64,000 nt of DNA from Pilimelia anulata (GTDB lineage: Bacteria > Actinomycetota > Actinomycetes > Mycobacteriales > Micromonosporaceae): contig NZ_BMQB01000005.1 of assembly GCF_014647895.1 (NCBI RefSeq), forward strand, positions 1-64,000. Direction: 5' to 3'. Position numbers and translations under genes: made by a program. Below, piece by piece: positions 57,548-64,000 of the stretch. The number at the start of each line of letters is the position of its first letter. Within the stretch, counting starts at the first letter, position 1. The notes beneath the pieces are model-generated. The model saw nothing but the letters and a program-made list of their open reading frames with translations. It was not told the origin of the DNA and searched no databases.

Positions 57548-58884
57548 TCGCAGTTCGGTCCCCCGGGCCGGACACGTCCCCCGCGCGGGGCCGCCTCGGC
57601 GCGCTGGCGACCGACGCGGCCCGCGTGGTCCTCAGCAGTACCCTCATGGCGGTGTTCACGCTGCTCGCGTGCGTCCTGGCGCCGCTGACGTGGGGCTGGC
57701 ATGCGTACACGGTCACGTCGGGCTCGATGCAGCCGCTGGTCCGCCCCGGCGACGTGGTGCTGGCCAGCACGGTGGATCCGCGCCGCCCGCCGGATGTCGG
57801 CGCGGTCGTCGTCCTCAGCCCGATCGAGCGCGGCCGGCCGCCGATCACCCACCGGGTGGTCGAGCGGCTGCCGGACGGCCGGTACCGCACCAAGGGCGAC
57901 GCCAACCGCCAGCCCGACGCCCGACTGGTCGACACCGGCCAGATCATCGGGCGGGCGCGGCTGGTGGTCCCGCTCATCGGGCTGGTGCCGCTGCGCCTCG
58001 GCCCGGGCGCGCCGGTCCTCGGCGTCCTGGTCGTGCTGGGCAGCCTCGCCGCGGGCCTGGTCGCGCGGCACCGGCGTGCCCGCCCGCCGACCCCGCCGGC
58101 CACGGCCGCCGCCGGGCTCGCGGCGGTGGTCCTGCTGGCCGCCGCCGGTACGGTCGCCACCGGCAGCCGGGCGGCCTGGGTCGGCACCTCCGGCACCCCG
58201 GCCCACACCTGGGTCACCTCGGACTTCTACTACGAAGCAATGGTCGCGTCCGCCCCGGCGTCCTACTGGCGCCTCGGCGGCAACAACGCCACCAGCGCCC
58301 CCGACGTGATGGGCGCGGCCGCTATGGCGCTGGTCAACACGCCGACCGTCGGTCGGCCGGGGGCGCTGCGCGGCGACCCGGACACGGCGATGGGCTTCTT
58401 CCGGGCGCCGGCCATCAGCTACGGGACGGTCACCTCGGCGGCCCACTCGTTCGCCGGCTCGATGACCGTCGCGGCGTGGTCCCGGGTGAGCGGGGTGACC
58501 AGCAACTGGCGGCTGGTCTTCAAGGGCACGTCCGGGAACCTCAACTACCTGCTCTCCTGGGACACCAGCGGGAACAACATGCGGTTCCTGGTGGACCCGG
58601 CGGCGACCAGCCGGGTCACGGCGACCGGCGCCTACCCGGCCGGCGGCGCCTGGCACTTCATCGTGGGCAGCTACGACGGCGCGTTCGTCCGGCTCTACGT
58701 CGACGGCCAGCAGCTCCACCAGGTCGCTCTGACCGGTGCGCTGAAGACCAACGCCAACGCCCTGACCGTCTCGGAGAACAACGCCTCCACCGGGATGATC
58801 GGCGACGTGGACGAGGTCGCGGTGTGGGGGCGGGCGCTGTCGGCCGGCGAGATCAACCATCTCTGGACCATCGGCCACCCCTGA
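57544..58884 (+). CDS. SipW-type signal peptidase fused to LamG-like domain
   Basis: A 446-residue membrane protein from TTG 57544. Residues about 28-50 form a helix, then TSGSMQPLVRPGDVVL with nucleophile Ser61, THRVVE with His103 replacing the usual bacterial catalytic lysine, and YRTKGDANRQPD (GDAN box). This Ser-His layout is the archaeal/ER SipW type. Two more helices follow (about 140-175 and 188-207). The second ends in GSRAAWVGTSGTPAHTW, like the cleavage segments of proteins A-C. Residues about 238-446 are a concanavalin-like LamG domain (SYWRLGGNN ... AWSRV ... RLYVDGQQLHQVAL ... GDVDEVAVWGRALSAGEI). Confidence 0.87.
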   Translation: MIAVRSPGPDTSPARGRLGALATDAARVVLSSTLMAVFTLLACVLAPLTWGWHAYTVTSGSMQPLVRPGDVVLASTVDPRRPPDVGAVVVLSPIERGRPPITHRVVERLPDGRYRTKGDANRQPDARLVDTGQIIGRARLVVPLIGLVPLRLGPGAPVLGVLVVLGSLAAGLVARHRRARPPTPPATAAAGLAAVVLLAAAGTVATGSRAAWVGTSGTPAHTWVTSDFYYEAMVASAPASYWRLGGNNATSAPDVMGAAAMALVNTPTVGRPGALRGDPDTAMGFFRAPAISYGTVTSAAHSFAGSMTVAAWSRVSGVTSNWRLVFKGTSGNLNYLLSWDTSGNNMRFLVDPAATSRVTATGAYPAGGAWHFIVGSYDGAFVRLYVDGQQLHQVALTGALKTNANALTVSENNASTGMIGDVDEVAVWGRALSAGEINHLWTIGHP

Positions 58885-59246
58885 GCCCGCGGGCGACGGG
58901 CGGCCGGGCCCCGAACGTGGCGCCGGCCGCGGGTCAGCGTCCGCCGCCGTGGCGGCGGAACGTCGGCTGTGGCCACCGCGCCCCGCGCTGTGAAAATTCG
59001 ATCGCCGTTACCGGCCCCGATCACACCGCACCGCATTTACCGCCCCGATGGCCGTTATGCAGGAATCCAGCACCCCGAATATCTCCCGCAAACCGCCCAC
59101 TATGGTGGGACCCGGGCGGGGAATCCTTTCGGTTTGCGACCGTTGTTTCTACCCTGAAAACGGACGAGCCGACGATTCGCGCAGCGCGCTCGGCGTCCGT
59201 TAGCCTGCGCCCGCCCCCGCCGCATCATCCGCTCGTACGGAAGCTC
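58885..59246. other. intergenic region, no gene seen
   Basis: The start holds a hairpin (58940-58959). From 58980 the sequence is less GC-rich and probably carries the promoter for the next two genes, with TTGCGA (59135-59140) and TACCCT (59150-59155) as weak, poorly spaced candidates. Confidence 0.4.
58940..58959 (+). terminator. nine-base-pair stem after the signal peptidase fusion
   Basis: TCCGCCGCC, GT, GGCGGCGGA is a perfect inverted repeat 56 bases beyond the stop of the SipW-LamG gene. There is no T-run. Confidence 0.45.
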
Positions 59247-59750
59247 ATGCCGATCACGCGCAGCAAACTGCTGGAATGGTTCCGCCGCTACCTGCCCGCC
59301 GAGGTGTTCGGCACCGCGACAGCCGTGCTCGCGGGCGTCCTCGCGTACCGGGTGACCGGCGAGTTCGCCGCCGCGGCGGCCGCCGGTGCGGTCGCCGAGA
59401 ACGTCGGGTACTACGGCTGGTTCGCCGTCCGCGAGACCCGGCGCCACCTCGCCCTCCTGCGCCACGCCCCGCGCCGCCGCCGCCGGGCCGCCGGTCGGGC
59501 CGCCCGCGACCTGCTGATCGAGTTCGGGCCCGCCGAGGCGCTGGACAGCCTGCTCGTCCGCCCGGCCCTGATGTACGCCGGCGCGTACCTCGTCGCGCCC
59601 GTCGCCGCGGGTCTGCTCGCCGGCAAGCTCGCCGCCGACCTCGTGTTCTACGGCTGCGCCATCCTCGGCTACGAACTGCGCCGCCGCCACGTCGACGCCG
59701 CCCTCCCGTCGGCCGTACCGGAACGGACGCCATGCAGACCCCATTCCTGA
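59247..59750 (+). CDS. membrane protein, unknown, coupled to decarboxylase
   Basis: A 167-residue protein with helices at about 18-55 (VFGTATAVLAGVLAYRVT) and 105-145 (ALMYAGAYLVAPVAAGLLAGKLAADLVFYG), separated by an arginine-rich cytoplasmic loop (RHAPRRRRRAAGRAARD). It resembles no family I can name with confidence. Its last 19 bases overlap the ornithine decarboxylase gene, so the two are translated together. A role in polyamine transport or membrane polyamine interaction is only a guess from linkage. Confidence 0.66.
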   Translation: MPITRSKLLEWFRRYLPAEVFGTATAVLAGVLAYRVTGEFAAAAAAGAVAENVGYYGWFAVRETRRHLALLRHAPRRRRRAAGRAARDLLIEFGPAEALDSLLVRPALMYAGAYLVAPVAAGLLAGKLAADLVFYGCAILGYELRRRHVDAALPSAVPERTPCRPHS

Positions 59751-60808
59751 CCCTGGACCCGGCGGAGGTGGAGGCGGCGTACCGCCGGTTCACCGCCGCC
59801 CTGCCCGACGTCGTCGTCTGCTACGCGATGAAGTGTCAGCCGCACCCGGCGGTCCTGCGCCGGCTGGCCGCGCTGGGCAGCTCGTTCGAGGTCGCGTCGG
59901 CGGCCGAGCTGGACGCGCTGGTCGCGATCGGCGTCGACCCGGCCGGGCTGCTGTTCAGCCACCCGGTGAAGCCGCCCGCGCACATCGCGCACGCGTACGC
60001 GGCCGGCCTGCGCGCGTTCGCCGCCGACTCGGTGCTGGAGCTGGACAAGCTCGCCGCCCACGCCCCCGGCAGCCGCGTCTACCTGCGGATGGCCGGTCCG
60101 GCCTCGGCCAGCGTGGTGGCCAGCGAGGGCAAGTTCGGCGTCTCGCCGGCGACCGCCGCGGACCTGCTCCGCGCCGCCGCCGACCGCGGCCTGGCGCCGT
60201 ACGGGCTGACGTTCCACGTCGGCTCGCAGATGCTCGACCCGGAGCCGTGGGTGCTGGCGATCAAGGAGGCCGGCGCCGTCATGGCGGGGCTGGCCGAGGA
60301 CGGCATCCGGCTGGGCATGCTCGACATCGGCGGCGGCTTCCCCGTCCCGTACGCGACGCCGGTGCCGCCGATCGGCGCGTTCGCCGCCCGGATCCGGGCG
60401 GCGCTGGCGGAGTCCCTGCCGTACGACGTCGCGGTTGTCGCCGAGCCGGGCCGCTACCTGGCGGCCGCGGCCGGGACCCTGACCGCGACGGTGGTCGGCG
60501 TCGCCGAGCGCCCCGGCGGCACCTGGCTGCACCTGGACGCGGGCGCGTTCCACGGGCTGATCGAGGCGCTGGAGACCGGCAACACGCTGCGCTTCCCGGT
60601 CACCGACTCGCGCGACTCGCCGCGCCGGCGCCGCTACCACCTGACGGGCCCGAGCTGCGACAGCCAGGACACGATCCAGTACGACGAGCCGCTCTCGGCC
60701 GACCTCACCGTCGGCGACCGGGTGTACTTCGGCGCGGCCGGCGCCTACACGACGGCGTACTCCCGCGACTTCAACGGCCTGCCCGCCCCCACCGTCCACT
60801 GCCGCTGA
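59732..60808 (+). CDS. ornithine/lysine decarboxylase, fold-type III PLP enzyme
   Basis: A 358-residue PLP decarboxylase of the eukaryote-like (alanine racemase-fold) group. VCYAMKCQPHP carries the PLP lysine Lys34, and TFHVGSQ, LDIGGGFPVPY, AEPGRYL bind PLP phosphate and substrate. GPSCDSQD supplies the catalytic cysteine from the partner subunit, and AYTTAYSRDFNG is the C-terminal motif. The size is shorter than eukaryotic ornithine decarboxylase, as usual for bacterial members. Substrate choice among ornithine, lysine and related amino acids is not readable. The overlapping membrane protein is its operon partner. Confidence 0.9.
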   Translation: MQTPFLTLDPAEVEAAYRRFTAALPDVVVCYAMKCQPHPAVLRRLAALGSSFEVASAAELDALVAIGVDPAGLLFSHPVKPPAHIAHAYAAGLRAFAADSVLELDKLAAHAPGSRVYLRMAGPASASVVASEGKFGVSPATAADLLRAAADRGLAPYGLTFHVGSQMLDPEPWVLAIKEAGAVMAGLAEDGIRLGMLDIGGGFPVPYATPVPPIGAFAARIRAALAESLPYDVAVVAEPGRYLAAAAGTLTATVVGVAERPGGTWLHLDAGAFHGLIEALETGNTLRFPVTDSRDSPRRRRYHLTGPSCDSQDTIQYDEPLSADLTVGDRVYFGAAGAYTTAYSRDFNGLPAPTVHCR

Positions 60809-60826
60809 GGCCGCGCGGCCCGGCGG

Positions 60827-61531
60827 TCAGCCCGGCGCGGCGCAGCAGCCGTCCGCGCAACCGCCGGGCGCGGGCGACCGCGCCGGCCGCGGGCAGCAGG
60901 TGTCGCCGCGCAGGGCGGCGCGGCCCTCCGCGACCGCGACGGCCGCGATGACCAGCGCCGCGACGGCGTCGGCCCGGGCCCAGCCGAGGACGCCGTGGAG
61001 GCCGAGGCCGACGAGCAGGACCGCGGACAGGTACGTACACAGCATGGTCTGCCGGGAGTCGGCGACCGCGGTGCGCGAACCCAGCTCGCGCCCGGCGCGG
61101 CGCTGCGCGAGGGACAGGCCCGGCATGACCGCGAGCGACACGGCGGCCAGCCCGATCCCGACGGCGGAGTGCTCGGCCGTACCGGTGCCGAGCAGCGCCC
61201 GGCCGGCCTCGACGGTGACGTACGCGGCGAGCGCGAAGAACGAGACCGCGATGACCCGCAGCGCCGCGCGCTCCCGGGCGGCGGGGTTCGGGCCGGCGAA
61301 CTGCCAGGCCACGGCCGCGGCGGACGACACCTCGATGACGGAGTCGAGGCCGAACCCGACCAGCGCGGCCGAGTCGGCGGCGGCGCCCGCGGACAGCGCG
61401 ACGGCGGCCTCGACGACGTTGTAGGCGATGGTGGCGGCGACCAGCAGCCGGACCCGCCGGACGAGCAGCGCCCGGCGGGCGGGGTCCGGCAGCAGCGGGC
61501 CCGGGCGGTCGGCGTCGGGGCGGCGGGCCAT
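60827..61531 (-). CDS. CDF-like cation exporter with Cys-rich tail
   Basis: A 234-residue membrane protein of the cation diffusion facilitator type with about six helices: LVAATIAYNVVEAAVALSAG, VGFGLDSVIEVSSAAAVAW and a late LGWARADAVAALVIAAVAVAEG carry the conserved acidic residues in the core. The last 25 residues, CCPRP ... GGCADGCCAAPG, hold five cysteines, an unusual tail able to bind a soft metal. Its ATG shares one base with the stop of the ArsR gene (TGATG). Predicted to export Zn, Cd or a similar ion under ArsR control. Confidence 0.87.
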   Translation of the reverse strand: MARRPDADRPGPLLPDPARRALLVRRVRLLVAATIAYNVVEAAVALSAGAAADSAALVGFGLDSVIEVSSAAAVAWQFAGPNPAARERAALRVIAVSFFALAAYVTVEAGRALLGTGTAEHSAVGIGLAAVSLAVMPGLSLAQRRAGRELGSRTAVADSRQTMLCTYLSAVLLVGLGLHGVLGWARADAVAALVIAAVAVAEGRAALRGDTCCPRPARSPAPGGCADGCCAAPG

Positions 61532-61860
61532 CAGCAGCAGCCCTCGGCGGCGGCGTCCGGGCAGGCGGTCGGGTCGACATCGAGGACCAGGCCGAGCAGG
61601 TCGTCGAGCGCGTGCCGGATCCGCGCGTCGGCGAGCGCATACCGGGTGCGGCGCCCCTCGGGCACCGCGACGACCAGGCCGCAGCCGCGCAGGCAGGCGA
61701 GGTGGTTGGACAGGCTCTGCCGGGTCACGCCGAGCCGCTCGGCCAGCTCGGCCGGGTAGCCGGGGCCGTCCCGCAGCGCGAGCAGCAGCCGGGCCCGGGT
61801 GCCGTCGGACAGCGCGTGCCCGAACCGCGCGAGCACCCGTCCGCGCGGCACCGTCTCCAT
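61531..61860 (-). CDS. ArsR/SmtB-family metal-responsive repressor
   Basis: A 109-residue winged-helix repressor. GHALSDGTRARLLLALRDGPGYPAELAERLGVTRQSLSNHLACLRGCGLV has the ArsR fold with recognition helix VTRQSLSNHLACLRGCG and cysteines in the CLRGC region; DPTACPDAAAEGCC adds three more at the C-terminus. CmtR/ArsR-type sensors use such cysteines to bind Cd(II) or Pb(II). The ATG at 61860 lies eight bases beyond a TACTAT -10 box, suggesting a leaderless message. It is the first gene of the repressor-exporter pair. Confidence 0.92.
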   Translation of the reverse strand: METVPRGRVLARFGHALSDGTRARLLLALRDGPGYPAELAERLGVTRQSLSNHLACLRGCGLVVAVPEGRRTRYALADARIRHALDDLLGLVLDVDPTACPDAAAEGCC

Positions 61861-61867
61861 TCCGCCG

Positions 61868-61895
61868 ATAGTACAGCGAACGCTGTACTGTTCAA
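61868..61895 (-). promoter_or_regulatory. promoter of the ArsR-CDF operon
   Basis: On the minus strand TTGAAC (61890-61895), 16 bases, TACTAT (61868-61873) form a sigma-70-like promoter. The -10 ends eight bases from the ATG, so translation probably begins at or near the first transcribed base. Confidence 0.6.
61870..61889. promoter_or_regulatory. 20-bp palindromic ArsR operator
   Basis: AGTACAGCG, AA, CGCTGTACT is a perfect 9-2-9 inverted repeat filling the promoter spacer and part of the -10 box. This position and length suit an ArsR/SmtB dimer. Confidence 0.85.
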
Positions 61896-62071
61896 CCGGG
61901 TCGGACGCCGGCCTTCTCGCGGATCCACGCGCGGTGGGCGGCGACGCTGGCGTGGTCCGCCGCCGGCGGGGGCGCGGGCCCGAATCCCCGATAGCGAATC
62001 GCATCCACCGAATCGATTCCCGGCCGCGGCGGTCCGACCGGTGACCGGAATGGGTGGTGCGGCCGGGTCGG

Positions 62072-64000
62072 CTAATTCGCCGCGTCCGGCGGCGGATTAG
62101 CCGGCGCGGTGGGGCTCGCGGTCGGTTGCTCCGGCGGGCCCACCCGGCCGATCCAGAGGTAGTCGCGGGGTCGGGTCATCGCCACGTACAGCAGGCGCTT
62201 GGCCTGGTCGAGCCGGTCGACGTCGCCCGCGCCGCCGCGCGCGGCCTGCTGGATGGCGTCGTCGTGCCGCGGCAGCAGGACGTACTTGAAGTCCAGGCCC
62301 TTGGCCTGCCGGGCCGTGCCGATCTTGATCCGGTCGGTGGCGTTGCCGTTGTAGTCGCGCAGCCCGAGGGTGCGGTGCCCGGCCGCGGCCAGCAGGTGGG
62401 CGTAGTGCGCGACGTGGCGGTGCTGGGCGCAGATGACGGCGGCCTCGCCGACGGCCCCCTTCCCGTACCGCTCGGCCAGTTCGGCCACCGCCCGCAGGAG
62501 CGCCCGGTCGTGCTCGCCGACGGTCGCGGCGGTGTGCCGGCTGGCGTGCCCGCCGTCCAGCGCCGTGGTGGCCGCGTGCTGGTGGATGGTCGTACCGTCG
62601 TGGTCCTCGAAGCTCAGCCCGGCCAGCACCTGGTTGGCCAGTTCGAGGATGGCCGAACTGTTGCGGTAGTTGAAGTCCAGCACCCGGGCCCGGGCGCCGC
62701 GGATGTTCAGCCCGGCGTCGGACAGCCGCCAGCCGCCGGGGTAGACCTGCTGGCGGGAGTCGCCGAGCAGCAGCAGGCCGGCGGCGCGGTGGTTGGTGAG
62801 CGTGGTCAGGATCCGTACGCCGGTGAGGGTGAGGTCCTGCACCTCGTCGGCGATGACCGCCGCGTAGCCGGGCTCGGGCAGCCCGCGCCGCACCTCGGCG
62901 AGCGCGAGGCTGAGGACGTCCTCGTAGTCGTGGCCCCCGCGCTCGGTCCGGAACCGCTCGTACGCCAGGTACAGCTCCCACACCGCCTCGCGGTGCGCCG
63001 GCCGCAGCGGCAGCCGGCGGCCGGTCCGCGGGGCCTGCCGGTACTCGTCGTAGTCGGTGATCCCGCGGCCCTTGATGACGTGGCTGATCTCGTCGCGCCA
63101 GTACCGGTGGTCGGGCTCCAACTCGGCGAGCACGCTGGTCCGGCCGGCCCGCGACCAGGCCAGCGGGAACCAGTTCGGCTCGCCGTTGGGCAGCCGGACG
63201 GGCCGGCCGCGCTTGCGCAGCAGCCGCAGCGCCCACCCGTGCAGGGTGAGGCACTCCACCCGCGCGGCCACCGCCGGCGCGAGCCGGGCGATGGACTCGG
63301 CGGCCACCCGCGGCAGGTTGGCCTGGAAGGTCAGGAACAGGACGGGCAGCGCCGACCGGTTGGCGATGTGCACGGCGCGGTGCAGGCCGATGACGGTCTT
63401 CCCGGTACCGGCCGGGCCGCTGATCCGCGCCGGCCCGGTCCACTGGGCGGTCACGAGGCCGGCCTGCGAGGAGTGCAGGAACGTCATCCACTGCGGCAGC
63501 GCGTCGGCCAGGCGGGCGCGCACGCCGGCCCGGGCCAGTTCGGCCGCGTCGAACAGCTCGCCGACCGCCGGGCCGGCGGCGTCGGCGCCGGTCGCGGTGA
63601 GGTCGGCCTGTCGGTGATGCGGGCCGAAGGTGTCCCGCAGGTGCTCGTACACCCAGCGCACCTGCACCGCACCCAGCCGCGGCGGCTGGGCGCCGACGAC
63701 GGCGCGCAGCAACTGCCGGTGCCCCAGCACGCGGACGCGCCCCACGCGGTCGTCGGCGTCGTGCCCGACGAAGGCCAGCAGCACGTGCACGCTGATCGGC
63801 GGCAGGCCCAGCTCGGCGAGGGCCTGCTCGACGAGCCCGGCCGCCGCGGTGCTCCGCTCGACGCACTCCTGCCGGTCCTGCGTACCGGCGTGCAGCCGGC
63901 CGTTGACCAGCCGGGGGGCGTAGCGCCACTGCTTCGCGTCGACGACGAACACGCCGCCGGGCCCGACGAGCAGGAAGTCGATGTTGGCCGTACCGCCGCG
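62072..64000 (-). CDS. NERD-UvrD/Rep helicase (5' end outside window)
   Basis: The open frame runs off the right edge, so the N-terminus is missing; 642 codons are visible. The first residues (RGGTANIDFLLVGPGG ... VFVVDAKQW) are the end of a NERD nuclease-like domain with the D-x-K motif. The superfamily 1 helicase follows: SGPAGTGKTVIGLH (Walker A), VIADEVQDLTLTG (Walker B DEVQD), LLLGDSRQQVYPGG (motif III), FNYRNSSAI and a C-terminal RQAKGLDFKYVLLP with VAMTRPRDYLWIG. NERD-helicases are common in mobile and defence-rich loci, but also stand alone. The apparent GTG at 63952 is not a start. Confidence 0.9.
   Translation of the reverse strand, partial: RGGTANIDFLLVGPGGVFVVDAKQWRYAPRLVNGRLHAGTQDRQECVERSTAAAGLVEQALAELGLPPISVHVLLAFVGHDADDRVGRVRVLGHRQLLRAVVGAQPPRLGAVQVRWVYEHLRDTFGPHHRQADLTATGADAAGPAVGELFDAAELARAGVRARLADALPQWMTFLHSSQAGLVTAQWTGPARISGPAGTGKTVIGLHRAVHIANRSALPVLFLTFQANLPRVAAESIARLAPAVAARVECLTLHGWALRLLRKRGRPVRLPNGEPNWFPLAWSRAGRTSVLAELEPDHRYWRDEISHVIKGRGITDYDEYRQAPRTGRRLPLRPAHREAVWELYLAYERFRTERGGHDYEDVLSLALAEVRRGLPEPGYAAVIADEVQDLTLTGVRILTTLTNHRAAGLLLLGDSRQQVYPGGWRLSDAGLNIRGARARVLDFNYRNSSAILELANQVLAGLSFEDHDGTTIHQHAATTALDGGHASRHTAATVGEHDRALLRAVAELAERYGKGAVGEAAVICAQHRHVAHYAHLLAAAGHRTLGLRDYNGNATDRIKIGTARQAKGLDFKYVLLPRHDDAIQQAARGGAGDVDRLDQAKRLLYVAMTRPRDYLWIGRVGPPEQPTASPTAPANPPPDAAN

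Larger units (their letters stand above)
61861..62071. other. gap holding the ArsR promoter and operator
   Basis: Between the leftward ArsR gene and the end of the helicase gene. Apart from the promoter and operator at its left end I see nothing supported. Confidence 0.5.

Noticed and set aside
1..64000. CRISPR array, insertion sequence or prophage
   Set aside because: No regularly spaced repeats, transposase, integrase or phage structural genes were seen.

Overview
The window is very GC-rich, with almost every codon ending in G or C, frequent GTG starts and many ATGA/GTGA gene overlaps. Together with Actinobacteria-type families (MecI/BlaR1 pair, CHAD proteins, a large-N-tail YchJ, secreted proteins with alanine-rich linkers) this points to a filamentous actinomycete, most likely Micromonosporaceae (inference; no rRNA is present). 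It reads as ordinary chromosome with two accessory-looking stretches. There is no CRISPR array, integrase, transposase or origin.

Layout. 0.2-3.8 kb: a secreted lipase-like hydrolase and a coupled pair of exported PQQ-type beta-propellers. 4.2-4.4 kb: tRNA-Asp and tRNA-Glu with a textbook terminator. 4.6-7.7 kb: a polysaccharide deacetylase and an idi-crtI carotenoid pair. 7.9-12.1 kb: two c-di-GMP enzymes (GGDEF, and PAS-GGDEF-EAL). 12.3-18.6 kb: TolB-like propeller, BrkB-type membrane protein, lysozyme-like exported protein, spermidine synthase-like membrane fusion and hypotheticals. 18.6-24.3 kb: a hybrid sensor kinase, then SDR-DUF2867, TspO and DNA photolyase. 24.6-31.7 kb: a secreted acidic protein, two convergent LysR regulators, an M28 aminopeptidase, a large HTH regulator and a YbdK-type ligase. 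31.7-38.6 kb: a four-gene ABC export system (two ATPases, two large FtsX-like permeases), all coupled or closely spaced. 38.9-44.1 kb: pdxH followed by a less GC-rich accessory block (a broken Nudix gene, a DHFR-like reductase, a VOC-HxlR pair with a palindromic operator, a quinone reductase-like enzyme, a small two-to-three-helix membrane protein) that ends at a perfect 29-bp inverted repeat. 44.2-47.7 kb: BlaR1-BlaI divergent from cydAB, with two BlaI-type operator dyads between them. 47.7-50.6 kb: YchJ, a GDT1-family manganese exporter behind a yybP-ykoY riboswitch, and a CYTH-CHAD protein.

50.8-58.9 kb is the most unusual part. Three related small secreted proteins with TasA/camelysin-style N-termini lie around a membrane-anchored LPMO, a MarR-FMN reductase pair, a TenA-like protein and a frameshifted DUF1232 gene. 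The third is translationally coupled to a SipW-type (Ser-His) signal peptidase whose own C-terminus is a LamG-like domain preceded by a helix and motif resembling the secreted proteins' export signals. This looks like a protease joined to one of its own substrates, and a self-contained surface-protein export module.

58.9-64 kb: a membrane protein overlapping a eukaryote-type ornithine decarboxylase, a CDF metal exporter with its ArsR repressor and a perfect 20-bp operator, and a NERD-UvrD helicase that runs off the right edge.
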